From Chryseobacterium sp. (lineage in GTDB: Bacteria; Bacteroidota; Bacteroidia; Flavobacteriales; Weeksellaceae): a stretch of DNA of 64,000 nucleotides. A model generated the notes under the pieces. The model saw only the letters and a program-made list of their open reading frames with translations. It made no database searches and was not told the origin of the DNA. The DNA lies in assembly GCA_031277615.1 (NCBI GenBank), contig JAITMC010000025.1, positions 62,001 through 126,000 of the forward strand, in the 5' to 3' direction. The position numbers were made by a program, and so were the translations under genes. Of the stretch, positions 8,922 through 17,937 are shown piece by piece (position 1 is the stretch's first letter; each line of letters begins with the position of its first letter).

Positions 8922-10316
8922 CTACACCTTCACTGTTTTCCATTTTCCTTTTTTAAATAAGATAAAGGCTACCACGGTAATGAGAGTTTCGGCTGCCGGA
9001 ATGGATATAAAGACGCCTTTCGGTCCCATTCCCAGATGTTTTGAAAGAAAATAAGCCAATGGAATCTGAAACAGCCAGAATCCGAAAAAGTTCACCCATG
9101 TTGGTGTCCAGGTATCTCCGGCCCCGTTAAATGCATTGATCATCACCATTCCGATTCCGTAAAAAATAAATCCTGTGCTCATAATATGCAGTGCATTTTT
9201 GGCAAAAGCTTTAATCTCTGTTTCCTGGGTAAAAAATCCTACCAGAAAATCCCCCAACAGGAAAAAGATCAGGCTCACGGCCAGCATGAATATCACATTA
9301 TATTTTACGGTCTTCATGACCGACTGTTCGGCTCTCAGCATTTCTCCTGCTCCCATATTCTGCCCCACCAAGGTAGAGGCAGCATTGCTCAGGCCCCAGG
9401 CAGGAAGCATAAAGAACATCATCAGCCTTAAAGCGGTCTGATAGCCTGCCGAAGCATCTTCGCCTCCTGTAGTCGCCACCAGTTGAGCCAGAAAAATCCA
9501 GCTGCAGGAAGCAATAACAAACTGAAAAATACCGGGTGTTGCAATTTTTACAATAGATTGTATCAGCTCAAACTGTGGTTTAAAGTAGGATAATCTGATC
9601 CTGATCTGGGTATCTGCCACCAAAAGATGGTACAGCTGGTAGATAACACCAATACTTCTTCCGATGGTTGTAGCCAGTGCTGCTCCTGTAAGCCCCATAG
9701 CAGGAACCGGTCCCCAGCCTTTGATCAGAATCGGACAAAGGATGATATTGGCAATATTGGCTATCCAGAGCGATTTCATGGCAATAGCAGCATTTCCCGC
9801 CCCTCTGAAAATCCCGTTGATCAGGAACAGAAGCATAATCACAACACTGCTTCCCATCATGATCCTGGTAAAGTTTTTCCCATAGGCTGCGGCTTCAGGT
9901 TTGGAGCCCATCAGAATTAAAATTTCTTCAGCAAAGATCACTCCCAATATGCTCAGGATAAATGTAACTGCGGCAGAAACCAGTAAAACCTGAGCTGCAC
10001 TCCTGGACGCCTGTTCCGGATTTTTCTCACCGATCCTTCGGGCCACCAGAGCTGTAGCCGCCATACTCATCCCTATTGCAATGGAATACATCACGGAAAG
10101 TACCGATTCTGTAAGACCAACGGTCTGTATCGCATAGCCGCTTTCTTTCAGATGTCCCACAAAGTAAAGGTCTACCAATGCAAATACGGATTCCATTGCC
10201 ATTTCCAGCATCATAGGAATGGCCAGGAGAAGCACTGCACTTCTGATATCTGCTTTGGTATAATCTGCCTCTTCTCCGCTTAATGCTTTCCTGATAAATC
10301 TGATATATTTTGACAT
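8922..10316 (-). CDS. MATE family efflux transporter
   Basis: The 464-aa length and two homologous halves of about six membrane helices fit the MATE family of Na+- or H+-coupled multidrug exporters. Typical features include the N-terminal LLLAIPMMLEMAMESVFALVD, VGLTESV, FRGAGNAAIA in the first half, and FNGAGDTWTPTW in the second. Substrate cannot be predicted; it should act in the inner membrane. The gene is divergent from the S41 peptidase gene, with a 152-bp spacer holding a -7 box for each (TATTTTTG, minus, 10336-10343). The 172-bp spacer downstream shows no gene. Confidence 0.93.
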   Translation of the reverse strand: MSKYIRFIRKALSGEEADYTKADIRSAVLLLAIPMMLEMAMESVFALVDLYFVGHLKESGYAIQTVGLTESVLSVMYSIAIGMSMAATALVARRIGEKNPEQASRSAAQVLLVSAAVTFILSILGVIFAEEILILMGSKPEAAAYGKNFTRIMMGSSVVIMLLFLINGIFRGAGNAAIAMKSLWIANIANIILCPILIKGWGPVPAMGLTGAALATTIGRSIGVIYQLYHLLVADTQIRIRLSYFKPQFELIQSIVKIATPGIFQFVIASCSWIFLAQLVATTGGEDASAGYQTALRLMMFFMLPAWGLSNAASTLVGQNMGAGEMLRAEQSVMKTVKYNVIFMLAVSLIFFLLGDFLVGFFTQETEIKAFAKNALHIMSTGFIFYGIGMVMINAFNGAGDTWTPTWVNFFGFWLFQIPLAYFLSKHLGMGPKGVFISIPAAETLITVVAFILFKKGKWKTVKV

Positions 10317-10444
10317 GGTGCCGGATTATTTTCAGCAAAAATATCGATTCAAAACCGAACGGTACTTAGCATATGGAAAGTTTTTACAGAAAGATTCATT
10401 TGTTAAAATTGTATAAAAAAAGCCCTCAAAATGATTTTACTTAC

Positions 10445-10452
10445 TAGATTTG
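10445..10452 (+). promoter_or_regulatory. -7 promoter box for the S41 peptidase gene
   Basis: TAGATTTG matches the Bacteroidota -7 consensus TAnnTTTG and lies 16 bp before the ATG at 10469. No convincing -33 TTTG is seen at the expected spacing. Confidence 0.45.
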
Positions 10453-10468
10453 AAAAAAAATAAGAACC

Positions 10469-12655
10469 ATGAAAAAAAACATTACAGCATTTCTTGCGCT
10501 ATTGTTTTTCATTAATTACCAAAGTCAGAAAAAAATTGACAACCTGAATTTTGAAAGTGTAGAGAATGATCTGCCAAAATCCTGGACCGTTATTGGTGAA
10601 GGAAAATCATCTGTAATTACCGATTCCAAAGAAAAACAGGAAGGACAGTATTCCGTCCTGATTGATGCTCCGGAAAAGACGAGTATGAAAGGGCTGATGT
10701 ACGTTCTTCCTGAAAACTATGAAGGAAAAAAAATCACCATCTCCGGTTATATCAAAACAGAAAATGTCTCTGAAGGATTCGCGGGACTCTGGATGCGCAT
10801 TGATCCTAAAATAGGATTTGACAATATGCAAAACAGAGGAATTAAGGGCACTACTCCATGGACGAAATATGAAATCACTCTTAATCTTTCCCCTGAAGAG
10901 ACCAAGAAAATTTTCATCGGTACTCTTTTAACGGGTAAAGGAAAGGCGTGGTTTGACAATATCAGAATCACCATCGATGGTAAAGACATCCAGAAAGCTG
11001 CAGTTTTTCAGAAGAAACTAACCGCAGCTGATCTTGATAAGGAATTTGACAATGGCTCAAAGATCAGCATTATTGACACCGGTAAAAAAAATATAGAAAA
11101 TTTAAAAAACCTGGGACTGATCTGGGGCTATTTAAAATATTATCACCCGAGCGTTGCCGAAGGGAAATATAACTGGGATTATGAGCTGTTCAGAATTCTG
11201 CCAAAGATCAACGGAACCTCAGCTCAACAGAGGGATCAGGTTCTCACTGAATGGATCAAAGGTCTGGGTGCATTTCAGACAGAAAAATCATCGGTAGATC
11301 CCAAAAACATAAAAATCAATCCGGATCTGAACTGGATTACCGGCTCAGGGTTTTCAAAAGGGCTTTCGGATATACTTTTACAGCTTAAGGATGCCAAGAG
11401 ACCTAAAGTTAATTATTATGTAGATTTCTTTGAAGGGGTAGACAATCCCGATTTTAGCCATGAAAAGCCGTATGAAAACACTCCATATCCGGATGCAGGA
11501 TTCCGTCTTCTTTCACTCTACAGATACTGGAATATCATTCAGTACTATTTCCCGTACAAAAATCTTATTGAGGAAGACTGGAAAGGGGTATTAACTGAAT
11601 TTATTCCAAAATTTGCAGATGCCGGAAACGAAACCGATTACACCCTTGCCGCTTTAGAAATCATTGCCAGAATTCATGATACCCATGCCAATATATGGGA
11701 TGGCAACAAGGCTCTGGAAAAATATTTCGGGGCAAGATATGCTCCTGTAAAACTCACATTTGCAGAAAACAAAGCGGTAGTGAACGGTTATCACAATGAT
11801 GAGTTGGGTGCAGAAACCGGTTTAAAGCCCGGCGATGTTATCACTGAAGTGAATGGCAAGTCTGTAGATAAAATCATAAAAGATCTTTTAAAAATTACTC
11901 CGGCCTCCAATTATCCTACCCAATTGAGAGATATTGCCAAAAAACTGATCAGAAGCAATGCGGAAACCATCAGCATTAAAATTTCCAGAAACGGAAAGCC
12001 GGAAAGCAAAATCATAAAGACGTATGAATATAAAGACCTTAATCTGAAAAAGCAGCAGAAAGATTTCTTTAAAATGCTGGATGATAAAACCGGTTATTTT
12101 TATATGGGCAGCTCGGACAGTAAAAAGCTTCCGGAAATTTATGAACAGATGAAGAATACACAGGGCATCGTCATCGATTTAAGAAGCTATCCACCTGATT
12201 TTGTCGTATTTTCTATGGGGAAACTGCTTAAACAAAATCCTACCGACTTTGTAAAATTCACGCAGACCAGCAATCAGATGCCGGGACTTTTCACATTCAC
12301 CCCCAATCTGAGTGTAGAAGGAAACGGAGCTGATTATTATAAAGGGAAAATTGCGATCCTCATCAATGAGACCACTCAAAGCAGTGCCGAATATCATACG
12401 ATGGCTTTCAGGACAGCTCCCAACTCCAAAGTTTTCGGATCTACAACAGCCGGTGCAGATGGAAATGTTTCCAGAATCCTTCTTCCCGGAAATATCTCAA
12501 CGATGATCAGCGGGATCGGAATTTATTATCCCAACGGAAAGGAAACCCAAAGAATCGGTATTGTTCCGGACGTAGAAATCAAACCAACCGTTGAAGGAAT
12601 CAAAAATAATAAAGATGAGGTTCTGGATAAAGCCCTTGCATGGATCAAAAGCTGA
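10469..12655 (+). CDS. Secreted S41 family (C-terminal processing type) peptidase
   Basis: This 728-aa protein has a signal peptide (MKKNITAFLALLFFINYQSQ). Residues ~25-180 look like a beta-sandwich binding domain (DNIRITIDGKD). A PDZ-like segment (GLKPGDVITEVNGKSVD) lies near residue 450. The C-terminal third is a tail-specific protease fold: GIVIDLRSYP, then ILINETTQSSAEYHTMAF with the likely nucleophile Ser near residue 636, and GSTTAGADGN. In Bacteroidota these multi-domain S41 proteins are periplasmic or surface peptidases of mostly unknown substrate. A terminator follows at 12715. Confidence 0.88.
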   Translation: MKKNITAFLALLFFINYQSQKKIDNLNFESVENDLPKSWTVIGEGKSSVITDSKEKQEGQYSVLIDAPEKTSMKGLMYVLPENYEGKKITISGYIKTENVSEGFAGLWMRIDPKIGFDNMQNRGIKGTTPWTKYEITLNLSPEETKKIFIGTLLTGKGKAWFDNIRITIDGKDIQKAAVFQKKLTAADLDKEFDNGSKISIIDTGKKNIENLKNLGLIWGYLKYYHPSVAEGKYNWDYELFRILPKINGTSAQQRDQVLTEWIKGLGAFQTEKSSVDPKNIKINPDLNWITGSGFSKGLSDILLQLKDAKRPKVNYYVDFFEGVDNPDFSHEKPYENTPYPDAGFRLLSLYRYWNIIQYYFPYKNLIEEDWKGVLTEFIPKFADAGNETDYTLAALEIIARIHDTHANIWDGNKALEKYFGARYAPVKLTFAENKAVVNGYHNDELGAETGLKPGDVITEVNGKSVDKIIKDLLKITPASNYPTQLRDIAKKLIRSNAETISIKISRNGKPESKIIKTYEYKDLNLKKQQKDFFKMLDDKTGYFYMGSSDSKKLPEIYEQMKNTQGIVIDLRSYPPDFVVFSMGKLLKQNPTDFVKFTQTSNQMPGLFTFTPNLSVEGNGADYYKGKIAILINETTQSSAEYHTMAFRTAPNSKVFGSTTAGADGNVSRILLPGNISTMISGIGIYYPNGKETQRIGIVPDVEIKPTVEGIKNNKDEVLDKALAWIKS

Positions 12656-12714
12656 TACCAGACTTTCATACAGTTTTTGAAGCGACCTGTCTTCATTTAT
12701 CCTACAACAAATTC

Positions 12715-12742
12715 AAAAAACTTCCGAAAGGGAGTTTTTTTG
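12715..12742 (+). terminator. Intrinsic terminator after the S41 peptidase gene
   Basis: The stem AAAAAACTTCC / GGGAGTTTTTT with loop GAAA is followed by a T run. It lies 60 bp after the S41 stop and just before the aspS -7 box (TATCTTTG, 12765-12772). Confidence 0.75.
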
Positions 12743-12853
12743 TTTATAAAACTTTCAAAAATCCTATCTTTGCACCTTGAATTCAAAGTTCTATTATAGA
12801 ACTTTTATCAACAGAACTTTGAATCTTAATCATTGAACTTTAAACAAATAATT

Positions 12854-14608
12854 ATGTTTCGATCGCACACCAACGGAGAATTATCTCTGAAAAATCTAAA
12901 TGAAGAAGTTACCCTTTCAGGATGGGTACAGACTATCCGTGATAAAGGATTTATGATTTGGATAGATCTTCGGGATCGTTACGGAATTACCCAGCTGGTT
13001 TTTGACCAGGAGCGCTCTTCAGCCCAACTGATGGAAGAAGCCAAAAAGTTGGGACGTGAATTCGTTATTCAGGTTACCGGAAGAGTCATTGAAAGAGTAA
13101 GCAAAAACCCTAATATTCCGACCGGAGAAATTGAAATTTTAGTGGAAAAACTAACGGTCCTTAATGATTCCCAGCTTCCTCCTTTCACTATTGAAGATGA
13201 AACAGACGGTGGTGAAGAGCTAAGAATGAAATACCGTTACCTGGATATCAGAAGAGCTCCGGTAAGAGATAAGCTGATCTTCCGTCACAAAATGGCGCAA
13301 AAGGTAAGAAATTATCTTTCAGAGGAGGGATTTATTGAAGTGGAAACCCCGGTTCTTATTAAGTCAACTCCTGAAGGGGCAAGAGACTTTGTGGTACCCA
13401 GCAGAATGAATCCGGGACAGTTTTACGCACTTCCGCAGTCTCCGCAAACATTCAAGCAGCTTTTAATGGTTGGCGGCATGGATAAGTATTTCCAGATCGT
13501 AAAATGTTTCCGTGATGAGGATTTAAGAGCCGACAGACAGCCTGAATTTACACAGATCGACTGTGAAATGGCTTTTGTAGAGCAGGAAGATGTAATGAAT
13601 GTTTTTGAAGGGATGACCAAAACTCTTTTAAAAGATATTACCGGAAAAGAGTTCGGAGATTTCCCGAGGATGACTTTTGCCGATGCCATGAGAAAATACG
13701 GAAACGACAAGCCGGATATCCGTTTCGGAATGGAATTCGTAGAACTGAACGAACTGGTAAAAGGGAAAGATTTTAAAATATTTGATGAGGCTGAACTTGT
13801 TGTAGGAATCAATGTAGAAGGATGTGCAGACTATACCAGAAAACAGATCGATGAGCTTGTGGATTGGGTAAAACGTCCGCAGATCGGAGCTTCAGGAATG
13901 GTTTGGGCAAAGTTCCAGAATGACGGAGTAAAAACCTCATCAGTCAACAAATTCTACAACGAGGAAGATCTAACGAAGATCATTGAAAAATTCGGAGCTA
14001 AGGAAGGTGATTTAATGCTGATCTTATCCGGAGATGAAAATAAGGTAAGAGCTCAGCTTTCCGCTTTAAGAATGGAGCTTGGAAACCGTTTGGGATTAAG
14101 AAAAGGAAATGAATTCGCTCCGCTTTGGGTCGTTGACTTCCCTCTTCTGGAATGGGATGAAGAAACCGGCAGATACCATGCGATGCACCACCCTTTCACC
14201 TCTCCTAAACCTGAAGATATTCATTTAATTGATACAGAGCCTGGGAAAGTAAGAGCCAATGCCTACGATATGGTTCTTAACGGAAACGAAATCGGAGGAG
14301 GTTCCATCAGAATTTTTGATAAAGATCTTCAGTCTAAAATGTTCGACCTTTTAGGATTCACCAAAGAAGAAGCAGAAGCGCAATTCGGATTCCTGATGAA
14401 TGCCTTCAAATACGGAGCACCTCCTCACGGTGGTTTAGCGTTCGGATTCGACCGTTTAGTGGCTATCCTTGACGGGAATGAAGTCATCAGAGATTATATC
14501 GCATTCCCTAAGAACAATTCGGGACGTGATGTGATGATCGATGCTCCGGCTTCCATTGCTGATGCACAGCTGGATGAACTGGAAATTAAACTGGATTTAA
14601 AAGCATAA
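12854..14608 (+). CDS. aspS: Aspartate--tRNA ligase
   Basis: This enzyme charges tRNA-Asp with aspartate in the cytosol. The start ATG at 12854 ([10 protein letters not shown]) matches the usual aspS N-terminus; an in-frame TTG seven codons upstream is less likely. The product is 584 aa, normal for bacterial AspRS. An OB-fold anticodon domain ([20 protein letters not shown]) comes first. Class II motif 2 [16 protein letters not shown] is near residue 218 and motif 3 [11 protein letters not shown] near residue 530, with a GAD-type insertion between. A -7 box TATCTTTG lies at 12765-12772. Confidence 0.98.
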   Translation: MFRSHTNGELSLKNLNEEVTLSGWVQTIRDKGFMIWIDLRDRYGITQLVFDQERSSAQLMEEAKKLGREFVIQVTGRVIERVSKNPNIPTGEIEILVEKLTVLNDSQLPPFTIEDETDGGEELRMKYRYLDIRRAPVRDKLIFRHKMAQKVRNYLSEEGFIEVETPVLIKSTPEGARDFVVPSRMNPGQFYALPQSPQTFKQLLMVGGMDKYFQIVKCFRDEDLRADRQPEFTQIDCEMAFVEQEDVMNVFEGMTKTLLKDITGKEFGDFPRMTFADAMRKYGNDKPDIRFGMEFVELNELVKGKDFKIFDEAELVVGINVEGCADYTRKQIDELVDWVKRPQIGASGMVWAKFQNDGVKTSSVNKFYNEEDLTKIIEKFGAKEGDLMLILSGDENKVRAQLSALRMELGNRLGLRKGNEFAPLWVVDFPLLEWDEETGRYHAMHHPFTSPKPEDIHLIDTEPGKVRANAYDMVLNGNEIGGGSIRIFDKDLQSKMFDLLGFTKEEAEAQFGFLMNAFKYGAPPHGGLAFGFDRLVAILDGNEVIRDYIAFPKNNSGRDVMIDAPASIADAQLDELEIKLDLKA

Positions 14609-14618
14609 ATCATATCAA

Positions 14619-14656
14619 AAAGTTAATGGGTTGATTTTCATTAATCCATTAACTTT
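14619..14656 (+). terminator. Hairpin after aspS, probable terminator
   Basis: An 11-bp perfect stem AAAGTTAATGG / CCATTAACTTT has a 16-nt loop, 11 bp after the aspS stop. The T tract is short (TTT), so strength is uncertain. Confidence 0.5.
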
Positions 14657-14676
14657 CTCTCTTCATTAAAAATGAA

Positions 14677-15723
14677 ATGAATATAAAGCTAAAACATTAC
14701 CATGAATTAGACGGCGTACGAGCAATTGCCGTTATCATGGTAATGTTTTTTCATTTTTTCCAGGACATTGAAGCATCCGGTCCCGTCATTAAGCTTACCC
14801 TTTTCGGGAAAACAGGAGTTTCTTTATTCTTTGTATTATCCGGGTTTCTCATTACCCGCATCTTACTGAACAGCAAAGAGAAGAACTCTTATTTCAAGTC
14901 ATTTTATATGAGGAGGATTCTGAGGATATTTCCTTTGTATTATTTTTTTCTGCTCATCTATTATTTTATTTTCCCGCTGGTTTCGGATTGGCATGCAGCC
15001 AGTTTTCACGAACAAATCTGGTACTGGACTTTTATCCAGAATTTTGCCATAACTTTTAACTGGAAGAGTTTTGGGCCCCTTTATTACTGGTCTCTGGCGG
15101 TAGAAGAGCACTTTTACCTGTTCTGGCCCTTCATTATTTATTATTGTCCGGTTAAAAAGATCAAATGGGTGGTTTTATTCCTTTGTTTTATTTCTTTTCT
15201 CACAAGGGTTATTCTGATTTACAACCATATTGAAGAATCACTGCTCACCTTTGCACGATTTGATGAGCTGGCTTTGGGGTCATTTCTGGCTATTATGGAA
15301 AGGGAAAACAAATTGATCAGCAACCATTCAAAAAAATTTCTTTTCGCTTTTTTCGCCTTACTGTTACCTTTATTTTACCTTTCTTTTAAAAATGGGTCCT
15401 ATTCTCTGCTGGATAACAGTTTAAGACATCTCGTCCTTGGATTGGTTTATGCAAGCTTTGTTGCTTTCATTGTATCGGTTAGCTCAGATAACCGGTTAAA
15501 ACAGCTTCTTAAAACCCCTTTTTTCAGCTTTACCGGAAAAATAAGTTATGGACTTTACGTTTATCATCCCACCTGTTTTCTGATTATTCATTACTACTTA
15601 AAAGACTCCAATCTTATCATCAGTTTTATTTTAAGTTTTGGACTGGCCTATGTAATTTCTGCATTAAGCTATCATTTTTTTGAAAAAAGATTTTTGAAAC
15701 TGAAGAGTAAATTTCCCAACTAG
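14677..15723 (+). CDS. Acyltransferase family 3 (OafA/YrhL-like) membrane protein
   Basis: This 348-aa polytopic protein transfers acyl groups, typically to surface sugars. The N-terminus has the family signature ELDGVRAIAVIMVMFFHF with the conserved His, followed by LFGKTGVSLFFVLSGFLITR and SLAVEEHFYLFWPF. About ten hydrophobic helices follow, ending SYHFFEKRF. There is no SGNH domain. It is not clearly linked to a polysaccharide locus here, so the acceptor is unknown. A second member of the family is at 45008. Confidence 0.9.
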   Translation: MNIKLKHYHELDGVRAIAVIMVMFFHFFQDIEASGPVIKLTLFGKTGVSLFFVLSGFLITRILLNSKEKNSYFKSFYMRRILRIFPLYYFFLLIYYFIFPLVSDWHAASFHEQIWYWTFIQNFAITFNWKSFGPLYYWSLAVEEHFYLFWPFIIYYCPVKKIKWVVLFLCFISFLTRVILIYNHIEESLLTFARFDELALGSFLAIMERENKLISNHSKKFLFAFFALLLPLFYLSFKNGSYSLLDNSLRHLVLGLVYASFVAFIVSVSSDNRLKQLLKTPFFSFTGKISYGLYVYHPTCFLIIHYYLKDSNLIISFILSFGLAYVISALSYHFFEKRFLKLKSKFPN

Positions 15724-15763
15724 CTTTCTATCTGAAAAATTATCAGCACATTTTAGGAATAAT

Positions 15764-17038
15764 TTATTCCATCTTCAGAATCTCTTCTCTCCCCGGCCCG
15801 GTAGAAAGATAAGCCACAGGAATTTCCAGCTCATTTTCCAGAAAGGAAATAAAAGCAGTCAGCTCTTCCGGCAATGCTGAAGGATCTTTTATTGCCGTAA
15901 TATCTGCATTCCAGCCCTGCATCCATTTCAGAACAGGTTTCACATTTTCAGAGAGTCTGCCGGAAACCGATTCTATGGTTCCGTCTTCCAGTTCATAATG
16001 CGTACAGACCGCTACTGATTTCATTCCGCTCAGTACATCTGCTTTAGTCAGAACCAATTGAGTAACTCCGCCCACCATTACTGCATATTTCAAAGCAGGC
16101 AGATCCAACCATCCGATCCTTCTTGGGCGTCCTGTATTGGACCCGAATTCATGTCCCACAGTTCTTATTTTTTCTCCTGTCTCATCAAAGATTTCCGTTG
16201 GAAATACCCCATTTCCTACTCTCGTACAATAGGCTTTTGCAATTCCATAGATCTCACCGGTTTTTTTCGGAGAAATACCCAATCCTGTGCAGGCCCCGGC
16301 TGCTGTGGTAGAAGAAGACGTAACGTGAGGATAGGTTCCATGATCAATATCCAGCATCACCGCCTGTGAACCTTCTGCAAGAACCTTCTTCCCTTCAGCC
16401 AAAGCATTGTTTAAATAAAGCTCAGTATCCGAACATCTGAACTTTTTCAGGAAATCCACCGCCTCAAAAAACGGAGTACTGATTTCCTCAAGGGGAGGTA
16501 AAATCATATCCCCACCGGCAAGAAACCTGTAGTCTCTCTCCATAATATGCCCGGCCCTGCTTTTAAAATCCGGAGAATACATTTCTTCAACCCTTAGGTT
16601 CTGTCTTAAAATTTTATTGGAATAAGCCTGGGCAATTCCGTTTTTTGTAGTTCCTATCGTAATATAGTCCGGGTTTTCTTCCATAAAAACATCCATCAGT
16701 TTATAGGTCGGCATTACGAAATGTGCCTTTCCGGAAATCATCAGATTATTTTCAGGCTGAATGCTTTCATCAAATAAATGCAGATCCTGAAGTTCTTTTT
16801 TCAGACTTACCGGGTCCAGAACCACGCCGGTTCCGATAACATTCTGTACCCCTTTCATAAAGATTCCTGAAGGAATTGATTTAAGCGTGATTCTCTTCCC
16901 GTTTCGTTCTATGCTGTGTCCTGCATTCGCGCCACCGTTAAAACGCGCTGTAATGTCATAGTTTTCACTGATGAGGTCAATAAATTTTCCTTTTCCTTCA
17001 TCTCCCCACTGCAATCCTAATACGATATCCATATTCAT
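15764..17038 (-). CDS. purA: Adenylosuccinate synthase
   Basis: This enzyme joins IMP and aspartate using GTP to make adenylosuccinate, the first committed step to AMP. The 424-aa product has the P-loop-like GLQWGDEGKGK (residues ~8-18) with the catalytic Asp, FNGGANAGH with the catalytic His, the IMP-site stretch IGTTKNGIAQAYSNK, and TGRPRRIGWLDL near the end of the fold. GANAGHS departs from the commoner GGxNAGHT. It may be a second PurA: the form I recall as housekeeping in flavobacteria starts differently. The start is ATG at 17038 or two codons later. A Crp-type operator and -7 box lie upstream (17056-17099), and the Crp-type gene is immediately upstream on the same strand. Confidence 0.93.
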   Translation of the reverse strand: MNMDIVLGLQWGDEGKGKFIDLISENYDITARFNGGANAGHSIERNGKRITLKSIPSGIFMKGVQNVIGTGVVLDPVSLKKELQDLHLFDESIQPENNLMISGKAHFVMPTYKLMDVFMEENPDYITIGTTKNGIAQAYSNKILRQNLRVEEMYSPDFKSRAGHIMERDYRFLAGGDMILPPLEEISTPFFEAVDFLKKFRCSDTELYLNNALAEGKKVLAEGSQAVMLDIDHGTYPHVTSSSTTAAGACTGLGISPKKTGEIYGIAKAYCTRVGNGVFPTEIFDETGEKIRTVGHEFGSNTGRPRRIGWLDLPALKYAVMVGGVTQLVLTKADVLSGMKSVAVCTHYELEDGTIESVSGRLSENVKPVLKWMQGWNADITAIKDPSALPEELTAFISFLENELEIPVAYLSTGPGREEILKME

Positions 17039-17055
17039 TGTTTTGATTTACGGGA

Positions 17056-17099
17056 CAAAGCTATGACTGTTGTGGCAGGGAGCCATTGTCATTTGGCAA
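17056..17099 (-). promoter_or_regulatory. purA promoter with a Crp/Fnr-type operator
   Basis: On the minus strand the -7 box TAGCTTTG occupies 17063-17056. Upstream lies the palindrome TTGTC-ATTT-GGCAA at 17086-17099 (centre 17092.5), 33 bp from the box centre (17059.5). This places the operator near -40, the classic class II activator position. The same arrangement with the same 33-bp spacing precedes the Crp-type gene. Confidence 0.6.
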
Positions 17100-17133
17100 A
17101 AAGGATGATAAAGGATGGAAGAAGGATGTTGGA

Positions 17134-17154
17134 TGATGGGTGATGGGTGATGGG
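17134..17154. repeat. Tandem TGATGGG repeat, three copies
   Basis: Three exact copies of TGATGGG lie in the purA/crp spacer, preceded from 17101 by degenerate GGATGATAAAGGATGG-type sequence. This is the same repeat flavour as at 885 and 5395. Confidence 0.6.
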
Positions 17155-17223
17155 TGCTAAAAGGGTACTTGTAATTTTAAAGATGTCTGTTTTAAAGGCC
17201 AGGCAGGTGATGATATTTGCGGG

Positions 17224-17793
17224 TCAGAGGATATTTCTCCTGATACGGCTCAGTGAAGAAGGTGTGATTCCGAGGTAAGAAGCGAGCATAGACTGAGGAA
17301 CTCTGTTGGCCAGCCCCGGGTAATGTTCTAAAAAATGAAGGTACCGCGATCGGGCATCCAGATTGAGCATGGTACTGGCTACTTTCAGTTTATTTTCGGC
17401 CACGAATGCATGGAGTCTTGAAAAAAGAACCGGCCAGGCAGCAATTTCTTTTTCCAGGATTTTAAAATAATCAAAATCTATTTCCAGCAGAACCGCATCA
17501 GTAATGGCTTCAATATATTCCTGAGAAGCTACCTGATCGGCAAATCCGTGAAAGTCTCCGATAAACCGCCCTTCATAAATAAAAAAACGGGTAAAATCAT
17601 CCCCCTGCTTATTGTAATACAACGACCGGAATACGCCTTCTTTTACAAAAGCAATTTTACGGCTTACTTTGCCTGCTTCCACAAAAACATCCCCTTTCTG
17701 CACAGCAGTTTCCTGAAGTCCGTCGGCAATAAGCTGCTCTTCTCTTCCGTTCAGTATTCCGAATTTCCGGATGTAATCCAACAGTTCTTCCAT
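17224..17793 (-). CDS. Crp/Fnr family transcriptional regulator
   Basis: This 189-aa DNA-binding regulator has an N-terminal cyclic-nucleotide-binding-like beta-roll (residues ~20-110; KGDVFVEAGKVSRKIAFVKEG, IYEGRFIGDF), a dimer helix, and a short C-terminal helix-turn-helix (PQSMLASYLGITPSSLSRIRR, ~165-187). It has no Cys cluster, so it is not an Fe-S FNR; the ligand is unknown. The palindrome TTGTCATTTGACAA upstream of its own gene and a near copy upstream of the downstream purA suggest autoregulation and control of purA. Ku is transcribed divergently from the same spacer. Confidence 0.9.
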   Translation of the reverse strand: MEELLDYIRKFGILNGREEQLIADGLQETAVQKGDVFVEAGKVSRKIAFVKEGVFRSLYYNKQGDDFTRFFIYEGRFIGDFHGFADQVASQEYIEAITDAVLLEIDFDYFKILEKEIAAWPVLFSRLHAFVAENKLKVASTMLNLDARSRYLHFLEHYPGLANRVPQSMLASYLGITPSSLSRIRRNIL

Positions 17794-17821
17794 AGATGTT
17801 TTGATGGTATTTTTGGAAATT

Positions 17822-17865
17822 TAAAGGTAGAAAAACCGTTTGTAAAACCTGTTGTCATTTGACAA
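17822..17865 (-). promoter_or_regulatory. crp-type gene promoter with a palindromic operator
   Basis: On the minus strand a -7-like box TACCTTTA (17829-17822, one mismatch to consensus) lies 33 bp, centre to centre, from the perfect palindrome TTGTC-ATTT-GACAA (17852-17865, centre 17858.5). The geometry is identical to the purA promoter. The site also lies about 80 bp before the Ku start codon on the other strand. Confidence 0.6.
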
Positions 17866-17937
17866 TAAAGCCTGTAAAATATACCACACGGGGATTCATC
17901 GGCATGTTAATTGATTGATTTTTAAAAATGTAAGACA

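Noticed and set aside
9175..9920. Plus-strand frames inside the MATE gene
   Set aside because: They are antisense shadows with no family resemblance; the MATE frame is unambiguous.
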